Shown here: positions 1 to 6,321 of the stretch, in pieces | Position numbering within the stretch: position 1 is the first letter of the stretch | How the letters are laid out: every line of letters begins with the position of its first letter | Origin: Acidimicrobiia bacterium | GTDB lineage: Bacteria > Actinomycetota > Acidimicrobiia > UBA5794 > JAOTWH01 | Direction of reading: 5' to 3' | Length of the DNA: 14,339 bases | NCBI GenBank assembly: GCA_029863035.1 | Contig: JAOTWH010000041.1 | Coordinates: 1-14,339, forward strand | Notes under the pieces: model-generated | What the model saw: only the letters and a program-made list of their open reading frames with translations | Databases searched by the model: none | What the model was told of the DNA's origin: nothing | Program-made: the position numbers and the translations under genes

Positions 1-52
1 CGGCGGGTACTCCCCTCTGCGGGGGGAAAGACGATGTGTGGAGATCTTGTTT

Positions 53-97
53 CCTCCCCCGGAGGGGGAGGTGCCGAGCGAAGCGAGGCGGAGGGGG
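53..97. repeat. REP-like palindromic element upstream of the DUF4404 gene
   Basis: An 8-bp perfect stem (CCTCCCCC at 53-60 with GGGGGAGG at 64-71) closes a 3-base loop. It is followed by a second GC-rich segment containing GCGAAGC, which can form a mini-hairpin. GGAGGGGG occurs directly repeated at 61-68 and 90-97. The layout of a palindrome plus a second hairpin between G-runs resembles dispersed intergenic REP-type elements seen in many bacterial genomes. It could instead be the terminator of a gene to the left of the window. It differs from the repeat family at 6.0-12.9 kb. Confidence 0.5.
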
Positions 98-145
98 CAG
101 CCTTCGAAAACGGACGCACCGCCCTCGAAGGAGTACGGTTTGCCT

Positions 146-397
146 ATGGCCGAGCAACACGAACTCGAAGAGCTGAAACGACAACTCCATCACGTTGCGG
201 ATCAGGGCAATAGCGGGGCCGACGAGGTACTCAAGAAGGTAGATGAGTACATGGCAACCGATGAGGTGTCGCAGGATCACCACGACGGACTCGTGCAACA
301 ACTACGCGACGCTGTCGATCACTTTGAGGTCGAGCATCCCCGTCTGACCGCAGCTATGCAGAAGGTCGTGGACTCGCTTACCGCCGCCGGGATCTAA
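146..397 (+). CDS. DUF4404 family small protein
   Basis: An 83-residue acidic, mostly helical protein with no signal peptide or membrane segment. It has an N-terminal helix rich in Glu/Leu/Lys (HELEELKRQLHHV) and ends with the phrase HPRLTAAMQKVVDSLTAAGI. This pattern of a short coiled-coil-like helix and a conserved HP-x-LT-x-A C-terminus is that of DUF4404, a family of unknown function. The start is uncertain. AAGGAG at 128-133 lies 12 bases before this ATG but only 6 before an in-frame TTG at 140, which would add two residues. The reading frame is open further upstream through the palindromic repeat, but that part looks non-coding. The gene stands alone on the plus strand, 49 bases before the next one. 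The family call is by recognition of sequence style. Confidence 0.75.
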   Translation: MAEQHELEELKRQLHHVADQGNSGADEVLKKVDEYMATDEVSQDHHDGLVQQLRDAVDHFEVEHPRLTAAMQKVVDSLTAAGI

Positions 398-446
398 TCC
401 GCGGCGGGCCCGGGAACTCTTCGGCGCCGCTCTGCGTCCAACCAAC

Positions 447-857
447 ATGCGTTCTCGCCTCCCGATTTCGATCGCCCTCCTTGTCATCCTTGGAGGCGCG
501 GCGTGCGGGGGCGAACGCTCCAGCGAAGCCACGGCGGTCGGCGATGTCTACCCGGTATCGGGTTACGTCCATGCCGGTCCCACCTGCCCGGTCATGCAGG
601 ATCCCCCCGAAGCAGGGTGCGAGGATCGAGCCGTCGAGGATGCAGAGTTGTTGGTGCTGGACGCGTCAGGAACCGAGACGGCCGATGCGCGCACCGGCGT
701 CGACGGCACGTTCAGCGTGACGCTGCCCCCCGGGCGCTACACGCTGGTACCGCAGCCCGTCGCGGGTCTGTTGGGAACCGCCGAACCGCAGGACTTCTTG
801 GTCGACGCCGGCCCCGTTGTCGGCCTCGACCTCGCCTACGACACCGGCATCCGCTGA
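447..857 (+). CDS. Lipoprotein with carboxypeptidase-regulatory-like beta-sandwich domain
   Basis: A 136-residue predicted envelope lipoprotein. A basic N-terminus (MRSRLP) and hydrophobic stretch lead to GGAAC, placing the lipidated Cys at residue 20. The lipobox is slightly unusual, with Gly where Leu is common. After a short linker the mature part begins with a VSGYV strand, then a Cys-containing insertion (TCPVMQDPPEAGC, possibly a disulphide pair). It ends with the DGTFSVTLPPGRYTLVP motif typical of carboxypeptidase-regulatory-like or CNA-B beta-sandwich domains. Such domains act as surface or adhesive modules, and no enzymatic residues are visible. No clear ribosome binding site precedes the ATG, so the start could be leaderless or misplaced. 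It converges with the hydrolase gene, only 23 bases apart. Confidence 0.8.
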   Translation: MRSRLPISIALLVILGGAACGGERSSEATAVGDVYPVSGYVHAGPTCPVMQDPPEAGCEDRAVEDAELLVLDASGTETADARTGVDGTFSVTLPPGRYTLVPQPVAGLLGTAEPQDFLVDAGPVVGLDLAYDTGIR

Positions 858-880
858 GTCCAGCCCGAGCGTTCGAGGAT

Positions 881-1861
881 TCAGCCGCCCGCCGCCTCGA
901 TTGCCATGTCCACGGTCACCCAGAACGCGTCGAAGGTGGGGGCCACAGGGCTGTTGTGGCCGACACCTTCCAGGACGGTGAGGTGTACCGCATAGCCGGC
1001 ATCCCTCAGCGCCTGATCGAAGTCGATCGACGACTGTACCGGGTTCCAATCGTCGATATCTCCGTGCAACAGGTACACCTCGAGATCGGGGTTCCTGCCG
1101 ATGTTGGTGTACGGATCGACGATCTCCCACGCCGCCGGATCGGACTCCTTGAGGCCGCGGGCAATTCCCGAGACGGCATAGTCATATCTGCCGGCGACTC
1201 CGACAAGTACATCGGGGATTATGGAAGCGTCCGTCGTCGCGCAATCCTCGATGGGGCTGAGGAGCTCCGCCGCCAAGGCCACCGTTGCCCCCGTCGCCGC
1301 ACCCGCCGAGTGGCCCAGAACCGTCACGCGATCAGGCGAGCCTCCGTAGTCGGCCGCGGTGGAGCGGGCGAATCCGATAGCGCAGGCAACGATCTCCGCG
1401 TCTTGGAAGAAAATATCGACGGGCCAGTCGACGTTATAGACGACGGCCCCGCCTGCGGCAATGCGCTCGGCTAGAGCGTCATATCCCGACCGGCTGTTTG
1501 GGACCTGTCCGTGGAGCACCACAAGCACCGGCCACGGTCCGGCTGACGTGGGTGCCCACACGTCGAGTTGCCCGGTGGTCGCCGCTCCGGGAGTTCTGAG
1601 GTCACTCTCCCCGGCTGGCTCATCGAGCTGACGGTAGGCGACGTCCCTGGTGACTTCGACTGGCTCGCCTTCATCCAAGGTGGTCGTGGTCGGCAGGGTC
1701 GTGGTGGTGGTCGGTGCCGTAGTGGTGGTCGTCGTCGCGGCCGGGGCCGTGGCGGTGGGAGCGGGCGCGGCCGCTGCGATAGTGCTGGAAGATCCCTCGC
1801 TATCCCCACCGCAGGCGCCGAGGACCAAGGCAGCAATCGTCACTGTCATGAATCGTTTCAC
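881..1861 (-). CDS. Lipoprotein alpha/beta hydrolase (carboxylesterase-like)
   Basis: A 326-residue predicted lipid-anchored hydrolase. The GTG start at 1861 has AGGGGG six bases upstream and gives MKRFMTVTIAALVLGAC, with lipobox LGAC and lipidated Cys17. Residues 25-62 form a Thr/Ala/Pro linker, typical of actinobacterial exported proteins. The catalytic domain shows LVVLHG at 114-118 (oxyanion region), the nucleophile elbow GHSAG with Ser185, a probable acid Asp268 in LLHGDID, and His302 in GVGHNSP. All members of the triad are therefore present. The likely role is extracytoplasmic ester hydrolysis, with unknown substrate. It resembles the BD-FAE/dienelactone-hydrolase group. An ATG four codons inside the start is a less likely alternative. 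A DosR-like box and two hairpins lie in its upstream region. Confidence 0.9.
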   Translation of the reverse strand: MKRFMTVTIAALVLGACGGDSEGSSSTIAAAAPAPTATAPAATTTTTTAPTTTTTLPTTTTLDEGEPVEVTRDVAYRQLDEPAGESDLRTPGAATTGQLDVWAPTSAGPWPVLVVLHGQVPNSRSGYDALAERIAAGGAVVYNVDWPVDIFFQDAEIVACAIGFARSTAADYGGSPDRVTVLGHSAGAATGATVALAAELLSPIEDCATTDASIIPDVLVGVAGRYDYAVSGIARGLKESDPAAWEIVDPYTNIGRNPDLEVYLLHGDIDDWNPVQSSIDFDQALRDAGYAVHLTVLEGVGHNSPVAPTFDAFWVTVDMAIEAAGG

Positions 1862-1876
1862 TGGTTTCCCCCTTAT

Positions 1877-1915
1877 CCGACTCCCTTCGGGGGTCGGTGC
1901 CCTACATCGGGGCAC
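1877..1915 (-). promoter_or_regulatory. Double hairpin in the leader of the lipoprotein hydrolase
   Basis: Two adjacent inverted repeats. CCGACTCCC (1877-1885) pairs with GGGGGTCGG (1889-1897) across a 3-base loop with one G-T wobble. GTGCCC (1897-1902) pairs with GGGCAC (1910-1915). They lie 16-54 bases upstream of the GTG start and downstream of the DosR-like box, so they would be in the 5' leader if the promoter is at that box. No T-tract follows on either strand, which argues against a simple intrinsic terminator. Confidence 0.4.
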
Positions 1916-1934
1916 GCCAAACGCGAGCGCAATA

Positions 1935-1948
1935 GGGCCGAAGGTCAA
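1935..1948 (-). promoter_or_regulatory. DosR/NarL-like box upstream of the hydrolase (weaker copy)
   Basis: On the minus strand the site reads TTGACCTTCGGCCC. It matches the DosR/DevR half-site pattern GGGAC-TT-N-N-G-N-CCC at most positions, lacking the first two G. It sits about 74-87 bases upstream of the GTG start at 1861. It shares GAC-N-TTCG-R-CCCTAT with the sites at 5508 and 10422. Assignment to a DosR-type regulator is by motif similarity only. Confidence 0.4.
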
Positions 1949-2041
1949 CTTCGTGAACTTGTGAATTGCGAGCTAGTGGCCCAGCGGCGCCGCCCAGCTG
2001 CTACTCGGAGGACCGTTCGACTCCAAGCGGCGACTCGCTGA

Positions 2042-2347
2042 CTAGTCGCTAGCGGCCGCCGCCTCCAGGGTCGTCTCCATCGTTTCCACCGCGAAGACAC
2101 GACTTTGGGTGTATCCGACCAGGCCAGCGTCCCGTAGCACCTCGTCGACCACGTGGGCGTTAGGTGCCTCGAATAATGCGAAAACCGTGTGAGAAGCCAT
2201 GTTGGCCCAGCCGTCCCGGAGCGTCGCTCCCTTCGCAGCGGCGGCTTCCGCCATTGCCCCGATCCCGCCAGTCAGCTTCCCCTTGTTCTCTTCGTTCCTG
2301 AACGCGCAGCTTTCCGCGCTGTGCGTATTCACGACCATGTGCAGCAT
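2042..2347 (-). CDS. Small dimeric alpha/beta-barrel-like protein of unknown function
   Basis: A 101-residue soluble protein. The ATG at 2347 is preceded by GGGAGG at a good distance. It begins MLHMVVNTHSAESCAF, followed by a helix with a Lys/Gly-rich turn, a strand (SHTVFALFEAP), a second helix (AHVVDEVLRDAGLVGY) and a last strand (SRVFAVETME). This order of strand-helix-strand-strand-helix-strand and the length near 100 residues fit ferredoxin-like dimeric barrels (GYD, YCII, ABM or muconolactone-isomerase relatives). I cannot name the exact family. No catalytic residues are evident. It lies 37 bases downstream of the lipoprotein gene at 2385-2903 on the same strand and may be cotranscribed with it. 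Confidence 0.7.
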   Translation of the reverse strand: MLHMVVNTHSAESCAFRNEENKGKLTGGIGAMAEAAAAKGATLRDGWANMASHTVFALFEAPNAHVVDEVLRDAGLVGYTQSRVFAVETMETTLEAAAASD

Positions 2348-2384
2348 CAGTCCTCCCTTTCTCCATCGACTCTACAGGAGCCGG

Positions 2385-2903
2385 CTAACCGACCGCAGGG
2401 CATTGGTCGGCCCCCTTCGGGATATCCGAGATCACGACCAAGGATTCTTCACCGCCCCTGACCTCGGCCTCGACCCAGCATTGCCGCTCGACGGAACCTG
2501 CTGGGATATGGCTCCCGTACGGCGCCAGATTTCCTGGGTTCGCAAAGAAGTCGATCCGGTAGGTGCCAGGCTCAAGCCGCGCCGTTTCCTCCCACAGGTA
2601 ATCCCCGGCGCCCCAATCCTCGACATCGACCTCCTCGACGTCCTCGCCCCAGAACATCGGGTGTACGACGTCTTCGCCCGAGAACGGGTCGCTGTCGATA
2701 AGGGTCCAAAACGCTCCTCCCCCTCCCTCGCCGGACTCGGACCAGACCACGGCCAAGAAGCGGTACCCCTCTACACCCGACCAATCCTGCACCGAGATCT
2801 TGATTGTCCCGGTGGCTGCAGTCTCAGCCACGTCATTGCAGGCGGCGAGCAGACCCGAAAGCAGCAACCATGCCAGCACGCGCGGAATCGAGACGCGCAA
2901 CAT
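2385..2903 (-). CDS. Predicted lipoprotein, unknown function
   Basis: A 172-residue predicted lipoprotein. The chosen ATG has GGGAGG with about six bases of spacing and gives MLRVSIPRVLAWLLLSGLL ending in LLAAC, with lipidated Cys22. The mature part is acidic and beta-rich, with an N-terminal strand (GTIKISVQDW), a Gly/Glu-rich loop, a very acidic middle (GEDVEEVDVEDWGAGDYLWEE), then LEPGTYRIDFFANPG. The last phrase resembles beta-sandwich domains in which PGTYR precedes a strand. A Cys pair near the C-terminus (RQCW and DQCPAVG) may form a disulphide. The frame is open to 3050, but the upstream part has no signal sequence and overlaps the divergent promoter region. I do not recognise the family. 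Confidence 0.8.
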   Translation of the reverse strand: MLRVSIPRVLAWLLLSGLLAACNDVAETAATGTIKISVQDWSGVEGYRFLAVVWSESGEGGGGAFWTLIDSDPFSGEDVVHPMFWGEDVEEVDVEDWGAGDYLWEETARLEPGTYRIDFFANPGNLAPYGSHIPAGSVERQCWVEAEVRGGEESLVVISDIPKGADQCPAVG

Positions 2904-3019
2904 CGCCGACCTCCCACCGGGTCTTGGCAACATCATCGGCCATTGGCGACCCACTCGATAGAGGCGGAGGTCACGGCTCGACTGACTCAACATCTCATAC
3001 AGCTCAAGGCCATGGGGTG

Positions 3020-3571
3020 ATGCCGACCGAAGAGCCGCCGCTACCCTCATCCGCCATGGATACTTGGGATGCGATCACCTCGCGCCGACAAGCTCGGAGC
3101 TTCACCGACGAGCCAGTGCCTGAGGCGGAGTTGCGACAGATTCTCGAAGCCGGCCGGCGAGCCCCGTCGTCACGCAACGGCCAACCATGGGACTTCGTCG
3201 TCGTGTCTGATCACGAGCAACTAGAACGACTATCTGAGGTATGGCAGGGAGCGTCGTGGGTGAAGGACACGACGGTCACTATCGCGCTCCTGATGCCATT
3301 AACCGAGGATGAGGGCGAGAAGTTGGTCGGCCGGCTCGATCTCGGGCAGGCGGCCATGCAGATGATGATCACCGCAGCCGGCCTCGGGATCGCCAGCGGA
3401 CAGGCTTCCTGCCATGACCAGGCACTGGCCCAGAGTGTGCTCGGCTTCCCGGACGGCAAACATTGCGCGCTGTTGCTTGCCCTCGGCTATCCCGCCGATC
3501 GTCCGCTGGCTCCTATCAACAATCCAGCCAGGCGCGACTTCGACGACGTCGTCCACTTCGGCAGCTGGTGA
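3020..3571 (+). CDS. Nitroreductase family FMN oxidoreductase
   Basis: A 183-residue flavin enzyme of the nitroreductase fold, expected to reduce nitro- or quinone-type substrates with NAD(P)H as a homodimer. The N-terminal phosphate-binding SRRQARSFTDEPV (residues 21-33) and the diagnostic APSSRNGQPW (48-57) are clear. The dimer and FMN-contact helix LDLGQAAMQMMITAAGLGI follows at 106-124, and the C-terminal LLALGYPADRPLAP at 152-165 is typical. The length is normal for short members. The start is uncertain: the ATG at 3020 has only a weak AAGG ten bases upstream, while an ATG at 3056 (MDTWDAITSRR) fits the family N-terminus but has no ribosome site. It is divergent from the lipoprotein at 2385-2903. 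The substrate cannot be read from the sequence. Confidence 0.92.
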   Translation: MPTEEPPLPSSAMDTWDAITSRRQARSFTDEPVPEAELRQILEAGRRAPSSRNGQPWDFVVVSDHEQLERLSEVWQGASWVKDTTVTIALLMPLTEDEGEKLVGRLDLGQAAMQMMITAAGLGIASGQASCHDQALAQSVLGFPDGKHCALLLALGYPADRPLAPINNPARRDFDDVVHFGSW

Positions 3572-3618
3572 GCCGACACCCTTTCTACGGTTGGTGAACG
3601 GTTCCTGCTAGTGGGAGA

Positions 3619-3661
3619 CGGCAGGGGTGACAAGCTTCGCGAAACAGGTTGCTTCCTGCCG
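3619..3661. terminator. Possible bidirectional terminator between convergent genes
   Basis: CGGCAGG (3619-3625) pairs perfectly with CCTGCCG (3655-3661) around a 29-base loop. It lies between the nitroreductase stop and the end of the SnoaL-like gene. There is no T-tract, so termination is a guess from position. Confidence 0.25.
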
Positions 3662-3708
3662 ATGACCGGTGGATCGCCACAGGCGCCGACAGCCATCGCC
3701 GCTGCCGG

Positions 3709-4675
3709 CTAGGAGGTCAAGCCACAGCCGATAAGCGAACCGACGTCGTAGTAGGCGCGTGCGTCGACGATGCCACTCTCGCCACCCTCAAGGATGACGA
3801 CCATCTCGACCGAGCATTCTGAGCCATCGGCCTGCGGTACCCCCATCGCCAACACTCCGCCGCTCCTGACCACTTCGATGTCCCGAGATCCGATGGGAGC
3901 GACCAGCTCCCAGTTGACGTTGGCGGCCATGAGCGCCGCGGCATGGGATGCGATGGCAGCGCTCCCTGCCAGCACGCCCCCTGCCAGTGGGTCGCTGAAG
4001 GTGGCGTCAGCGGCGAACATTGCCCCTACCTCGGCGGGATCGCCAGAGGACCACGCCTCCACGTACTCGACCCGCAGCGCTCTCGCTGCTTCCTCGATCT
4101 CGGGGACCTCGGTGAAGAACGGCCGCGTCGCGGGGTCGTAGAACGCCGTCCAATAGGCCACCAGCTCGTCGCGAATACCGTGGATCCGGTACTCGATCAG
4201 CGGGCTCTCCTCGGTGTACTCGAGAAGGCCGTGCTGCGGAAGCACCGCTACCCCATCGGCAACGCCGATGTAGGTCTCTCCCAATGTCGTCACCTCGCTC
4301 GGCGCCAGCGCCCAGACGTTGCCGGCCACCTGCAAGTACTCCTCAATCCCCACCGCTCCCGGGTCCGAGGCGCTGGCGTCAATGATCACCACATCATCGG
4401 TGTAGTGGGCTCGAGTCAGCTCCTTGTCGTGCTCCCCATCAGCAGCCACGGTGGCGGCGATGACCTCGTTGAAGTCCGATTCGAAAGCGCTCAACTCGGT
4501 CCCCGTTGGAAGGGTCAGTTCCGGGGCAGCCATCGTCGTCGTGGGAGCGGCGGTCGTGATCGATGCAGTCGTCACGCCCTGAGTAGAAGCCGGGCCCTCT
4601 GGGTGCCGCTTCCCCCGAGTCGCCGCAACTGGCGGCTACCAGTGCCAGAGCTATCAGAACGGTCAGTCGGCTCAT
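3709..4675 (-). pseudogene. Frameshifted lipoprotein with two SnoaL-like (NTF2-fold) domains
   Basis: The ATG at 4675 follows a strong AGGAGGAGG and encodes MSRLTVLIALALVAASC with lipidated Cys17, then CGDSG. That frame breaks down immediately. The long frame from 4575 down to 3709 is one base out of register. Removing one base from the five-C run at 4612-4616 (GGGGG on the coding strand) joins the two frames into a continuous lipoprotein with a Ser/Thr linker (PEGPASTQGVTTASITTAAP). The body carries two NTF2/SnoaL-like halves, one from ELSAFESDF to about ATRPFF and one from EEAARALRVEYVEAW to the end. The second has the typical DPAEVGAMFAADATFSDP. This is a recent frameshift, a phase-variable tract or a sequencing error. 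If intact, it would be a surface NTF2-fold lipoprotein of unknown ligand. Confidence 0.75.
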
Positions 4676-4706
4676 GATCCTCCTCCTCACCGTATCCCTG
4701 TCGGTA

Positions 4707-5387
4707 TCAACGCCCCCGCGCGCTGCGGATCATGGCTACGCCGCTGAGGAGCGACCACAACAACGTGGCGGTTATCCCGATCCAAACGAGAATGCCGAGG
4801 AAGCCTTCTTCGTCGCCGTCGATCACCCAGAACGTGCCGATCACCATGGCCAGCGCTGCCACCAATCCGAGCCAGCCCAGCCATTTCCATAGCACTCCGC
4901 TGCGCAGGATCACGATCGACGCACCGGTTAGGAACAAGGCCAACCCCCAAGGCATGATGGTGGTGTAGAGGGTGACGTCGAGGTTCATCAACGCTCGAAG
5001 GGTGCTGTCGGAGTAATCGTCCACATTCAGGACTAGGGCCGACGTGAAAGCGGCGCCGGCTCCGACGACCGCCACCGTGGCAACAGCTCCGGCGAACGAC
5101 GCCCTCGACCACATGCCACTTTCATCGTCAGCCGGGGCGAGGGCGGCCCGCAGTGCCGATGCGAAGATCAGGAACGCGAACACGAAGAGCGCCCCCATGG
5201 ACCAGTTGAAGAGGAAGACTTCGGTGTCGTTGTCGATGGCGAAGGACCTTATGTCCCCGATCGGATCGCTCGCCAGCGGTTGGTCCCCTCCGAGGAGCAT
5301 CAGAGCCAAGAATGCCCCAAGCCCGAAGACGATGCCGGCAATACCTCCGATCCGACGCGATGAATTGATGGTTTTCGAGCTATCCAT
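4707..5387 (-). CDS. Six-helix integral membrane protein, DUF4386-like
   Basis: A 226-residue inner-membrane protein. Six hydrophobic segments are visible at roughly residues 12-34, 58-82, 97-118, 138-160, 168-188 and 195-218. The protein has a short Ser-rich cytoplasmic start (MDSSKTINSSRR) and a basic end (RSARGR). A conserved-looking extracellular loop contains LASDPIGDIRSF, and another contains LNLDVTLYTTIMPWG. The pattern resembles DUF4386-type proteins of unknown function, but the match is not certain. The start is an ATG behind GGGGG. It is preceded by a 190-base leader or promoter region with hairpins, a DosR-like box and a perfect Crp-like palindrome, so it is probably the most tightly regulated gene here. 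It lies 31 bases upstream of the SnoaL-like lipoprotein start on the same strand, so the two may form an operon. Confidence 0.8.
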   Translation of the reverse strand: MDSSKTINSSRRIGGIAGIVFGLGAFLALMLLGGDQPLASDPIGDIRSFAIDNDTEVFLFNWSMGALFVFAFLIFASALRAALAPADDESGMWSRASFAGAVATVAVVGAGAAFTSALVLNVDDYSDSTLRALMNLDVTLYTTIMPWGLALFLTGASIVILRSGVLWKWLGWLGLVAALAMVIGTFWVIDGDEEGFLGILVWIGITATLLWSLLSGVAMIRSARGR

Positions 5388-5408
5388 GGTGCACCCCCAG
5401 TCGAGAGT

Positions 5409-5468
5409 GGAGGTCGGTCAGTCTGCGCAGCAGAGACCTCCTCCTTCCAGTAGACCCCCGGCGGGGTC
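5409..5468 (-). promoter_or_regulatory. Structured leader of the membrane-protein gene
   Basis: Two stem-loops sit between the regulatory boxes and the ATG at 5387. GACCCC (5453-5458) pairs with GGGGTC (5463-5468) over a 4-base loop. GGAGGTC (5409-5415) pairs with GACCTCC (5435-5441), with an inner stem TCTGC (5422-5426) and GCAGA (5430-5434) stacked on it, leaving only a 6-base bulge. On the plus strand the first hairpin is followed by TTTT at 5473-5476, so it could also terminate plus-strand transcription. The role is inferred from position. Confidence 0.4.
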
Positions 5469-5507
5469 CTGGTTTTGCATTGACCACCAATTGACTACAA
5501 CGCGATA

Positions 5508-5521
5508 GGGTCGAACGTCAC
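5508..5521 (-). promoter_or_regulatory. DosR/NarL-like box upstream of the membrane-protein gene
   Basis: The minus strand reads GTGACGTTCGACCC, matching the DosR/DevR pattern at most positions, including the second half TTCGACCC. It lies about 120 bases upstream of the ATG at 5387. Its centre is about 25 bases from the centre of the neighbouring Crp-like palindrome, so joint regulation is conceivable. Confidence 0.45.
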
Positions 5522-5530
5522 TTTGTGCCT

Positions 5531-5548
5531 TTGTGAATTAATTCACAA
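5531..5548. promoter_or_regulatory. Perfect Crp/GlxR-type palindrome
   Basis: TTGTGAATTAATTCACAA is an 18-bp perfect palindrome. Its inner 16 bases satisfy the Crp/Fnr-superfamily consensus TGTGA-N6-TCACA, including the central TA reported for the actinobacterial GlxR consensus. It sits about 145 bases upstream of the membrane-protein ATG and 31 bases beyond the stop of the DUF3293 gene. A cAMP-responsive Crp/GlxR regulator is the natural candidate. The regulator gene is not in the window. Confidence 0.6.
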
Positions 5549-5578
5549 GCCTGACCCCACTACATCAGGGGGTGCCCG

Positions 5579-6037
5579 CTACTGCGCAGCCGACGACCTG
5601 TCCTCGGCTAAACGCCAGCCAAGCACACGGGAGGAGGGAGTATCGACGCCTAGGACCTCGAGGCCGTCGTTGCGCCACTCGTAGATGGCGCTCTGACCGA
5701 AGCGGCGTCCTACGGCGATTGCGGTTTCCCGCACCAGGCCAGCCATCAGCAGACCCGGCTCGGGTATCGACCCGTCCGGGCCGCTACCGATTGTCTCCAG
5801 GGTCTCCACGCCAAGTGCTGCCACGGCATCGACCAGCGAGCGGTGACGCGCAGCATTGGAGGCAGCGTCACTCACCACCCCGCCAGGGTTGTAGGCCGTC
5901 ACGATGTGAACGGGTTGCTCGAAAGGAAAGCCCGGACCGACATCCCCGTTCGGATGCGGATGTAGAACGCGCGTCCCGTGGTCAAAGGAGATCGTTACCA
6001 CGGCACGGGCGAAACCATCGAGTAGCTCGTCCTCCAC
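5579..6037 (-). CDS. DUF3293 family protein
   Basis: A 152-residue soluble protein of a family of unknown function. Recognisable features are the early strand region ending in HIVTAYNPGG, then ARHRSLVDAVAALGV, an EPGLLMAGLVRETAIAVGRRFGQSAIYEW block and a short C-terminal strand region (SRVLGWRL). The order and length fit DUF3293. The start is the weakest point. The frame is open to a TTG at 6130, but residues from there would be encoded by repeat copy 6073-6122, so I chose the internal GTG at 6037, which has only a weak AGGG upstream. Other in-frame GTGs lie between. It is a single gene on the minus strand, with no partner. Confidence 0.75.
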   Translation of the reverse strand: MEDELLDGFARAVVTISFDHGTRVLHPHPNGDVGPGFPFEQPVHIVTAYNPGGVVSDAASNAARHRSLVDAVAALGVETLETIGSGPDGSIPEPGLLMAGLVRETAIAVGRRFGQSAIYEWRNDGLEVLGVDTPSSRVLGWRLAEDRSSAAQ

Positions 6038-6072
6038 GGTCTGGACCCTAGGAGGGTCTTGGTGTGGACTCA

Positions 6073-6122
6073 CCTCAGGCGAGGTCACACCGCGGTCAGC
6101 AAGCGTCGACGGATGTTCCCAG
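6073..6122 (+). repeat. Intergenic repeat family, copy 1 (modules A and B)
   Basis: It starts with CCTCAGGCGAGG at 6074, which in other copies forms a small hairpin, and continues through a degenerate CACACCGCGG segment to CGGATGTTCCCAG. The last corresponds to CGAATGTTCCTGG elsewhere. The 3' hairpin module is absent. The DUF3293 reading frame remains open through it. Confidence 0.7.
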
Positions 6123-6134
6123 AAGCTCAACGCC

Positions 6135-6153
6135 CCTCAGGCGAGGCCGCGCC
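6135..6153 (+). repeat. Intergenic repeat family, fragment 2 (module A only)
   Basis: CCTCAGGCGAGGCCGCGCC matches the first 19 positions of the family. After that the sequence diverges. It lies only about 12 bases beyond copy 1. Confidence 0.65.
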
Positions 6154-6224
6154 TATCTCCTCTGCTTCAGCTCGACTGCGATCGCGAGGGAACCACACCA
6201 CCTGATGAGCACATGATTTCGCTG

Positions 6225-6307
6225 CCCCAGGCGAGGCCACGCCGTGGTGCCCCTGCGTCCACGAATGTTCCTGGAGAGCGCGATGCCCACGCGAGGGGGT
6301 CCCCGCC
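6225..6307 (+). repeat. Intergenic repeat family, copy 3
   Basis: It contains CCCAGGCGAGGCCACGCC, then CCACGAATGTTCCTGGAGA, then a degenerate G/C-rich 3' module (GAGGGGGTCCCCGCC). It ends 15 bases before the stop of the ABM-like gene, so on the minus strand it lies directly behind that gene. Confidence 0.75.
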
Positions 6308-6321
6308 AAGAGACGACCGCG

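Noticed and set aside
503..1474. Long plus-strand open frame opposite the hydrolase
   Set aside because: Its product is Arg/Gly-rich low-complexity sequence antisense to a gene with a complete catalytic triad and signal peptide.
2930..2950. DosR-like box ahead of the nitroreductase
   Set aside because: Only the GACCC half matches, and the GGGAC half is missing, so it is not distinguishable from background.
2199..3020. Long plus-strand open frame over the two minus-strand genes
   Set aside because: It is antisense to a signal-peptide-bearing lipoprotein and a barrel-like gene that both have good ribosome sites. Its composition is atypical.
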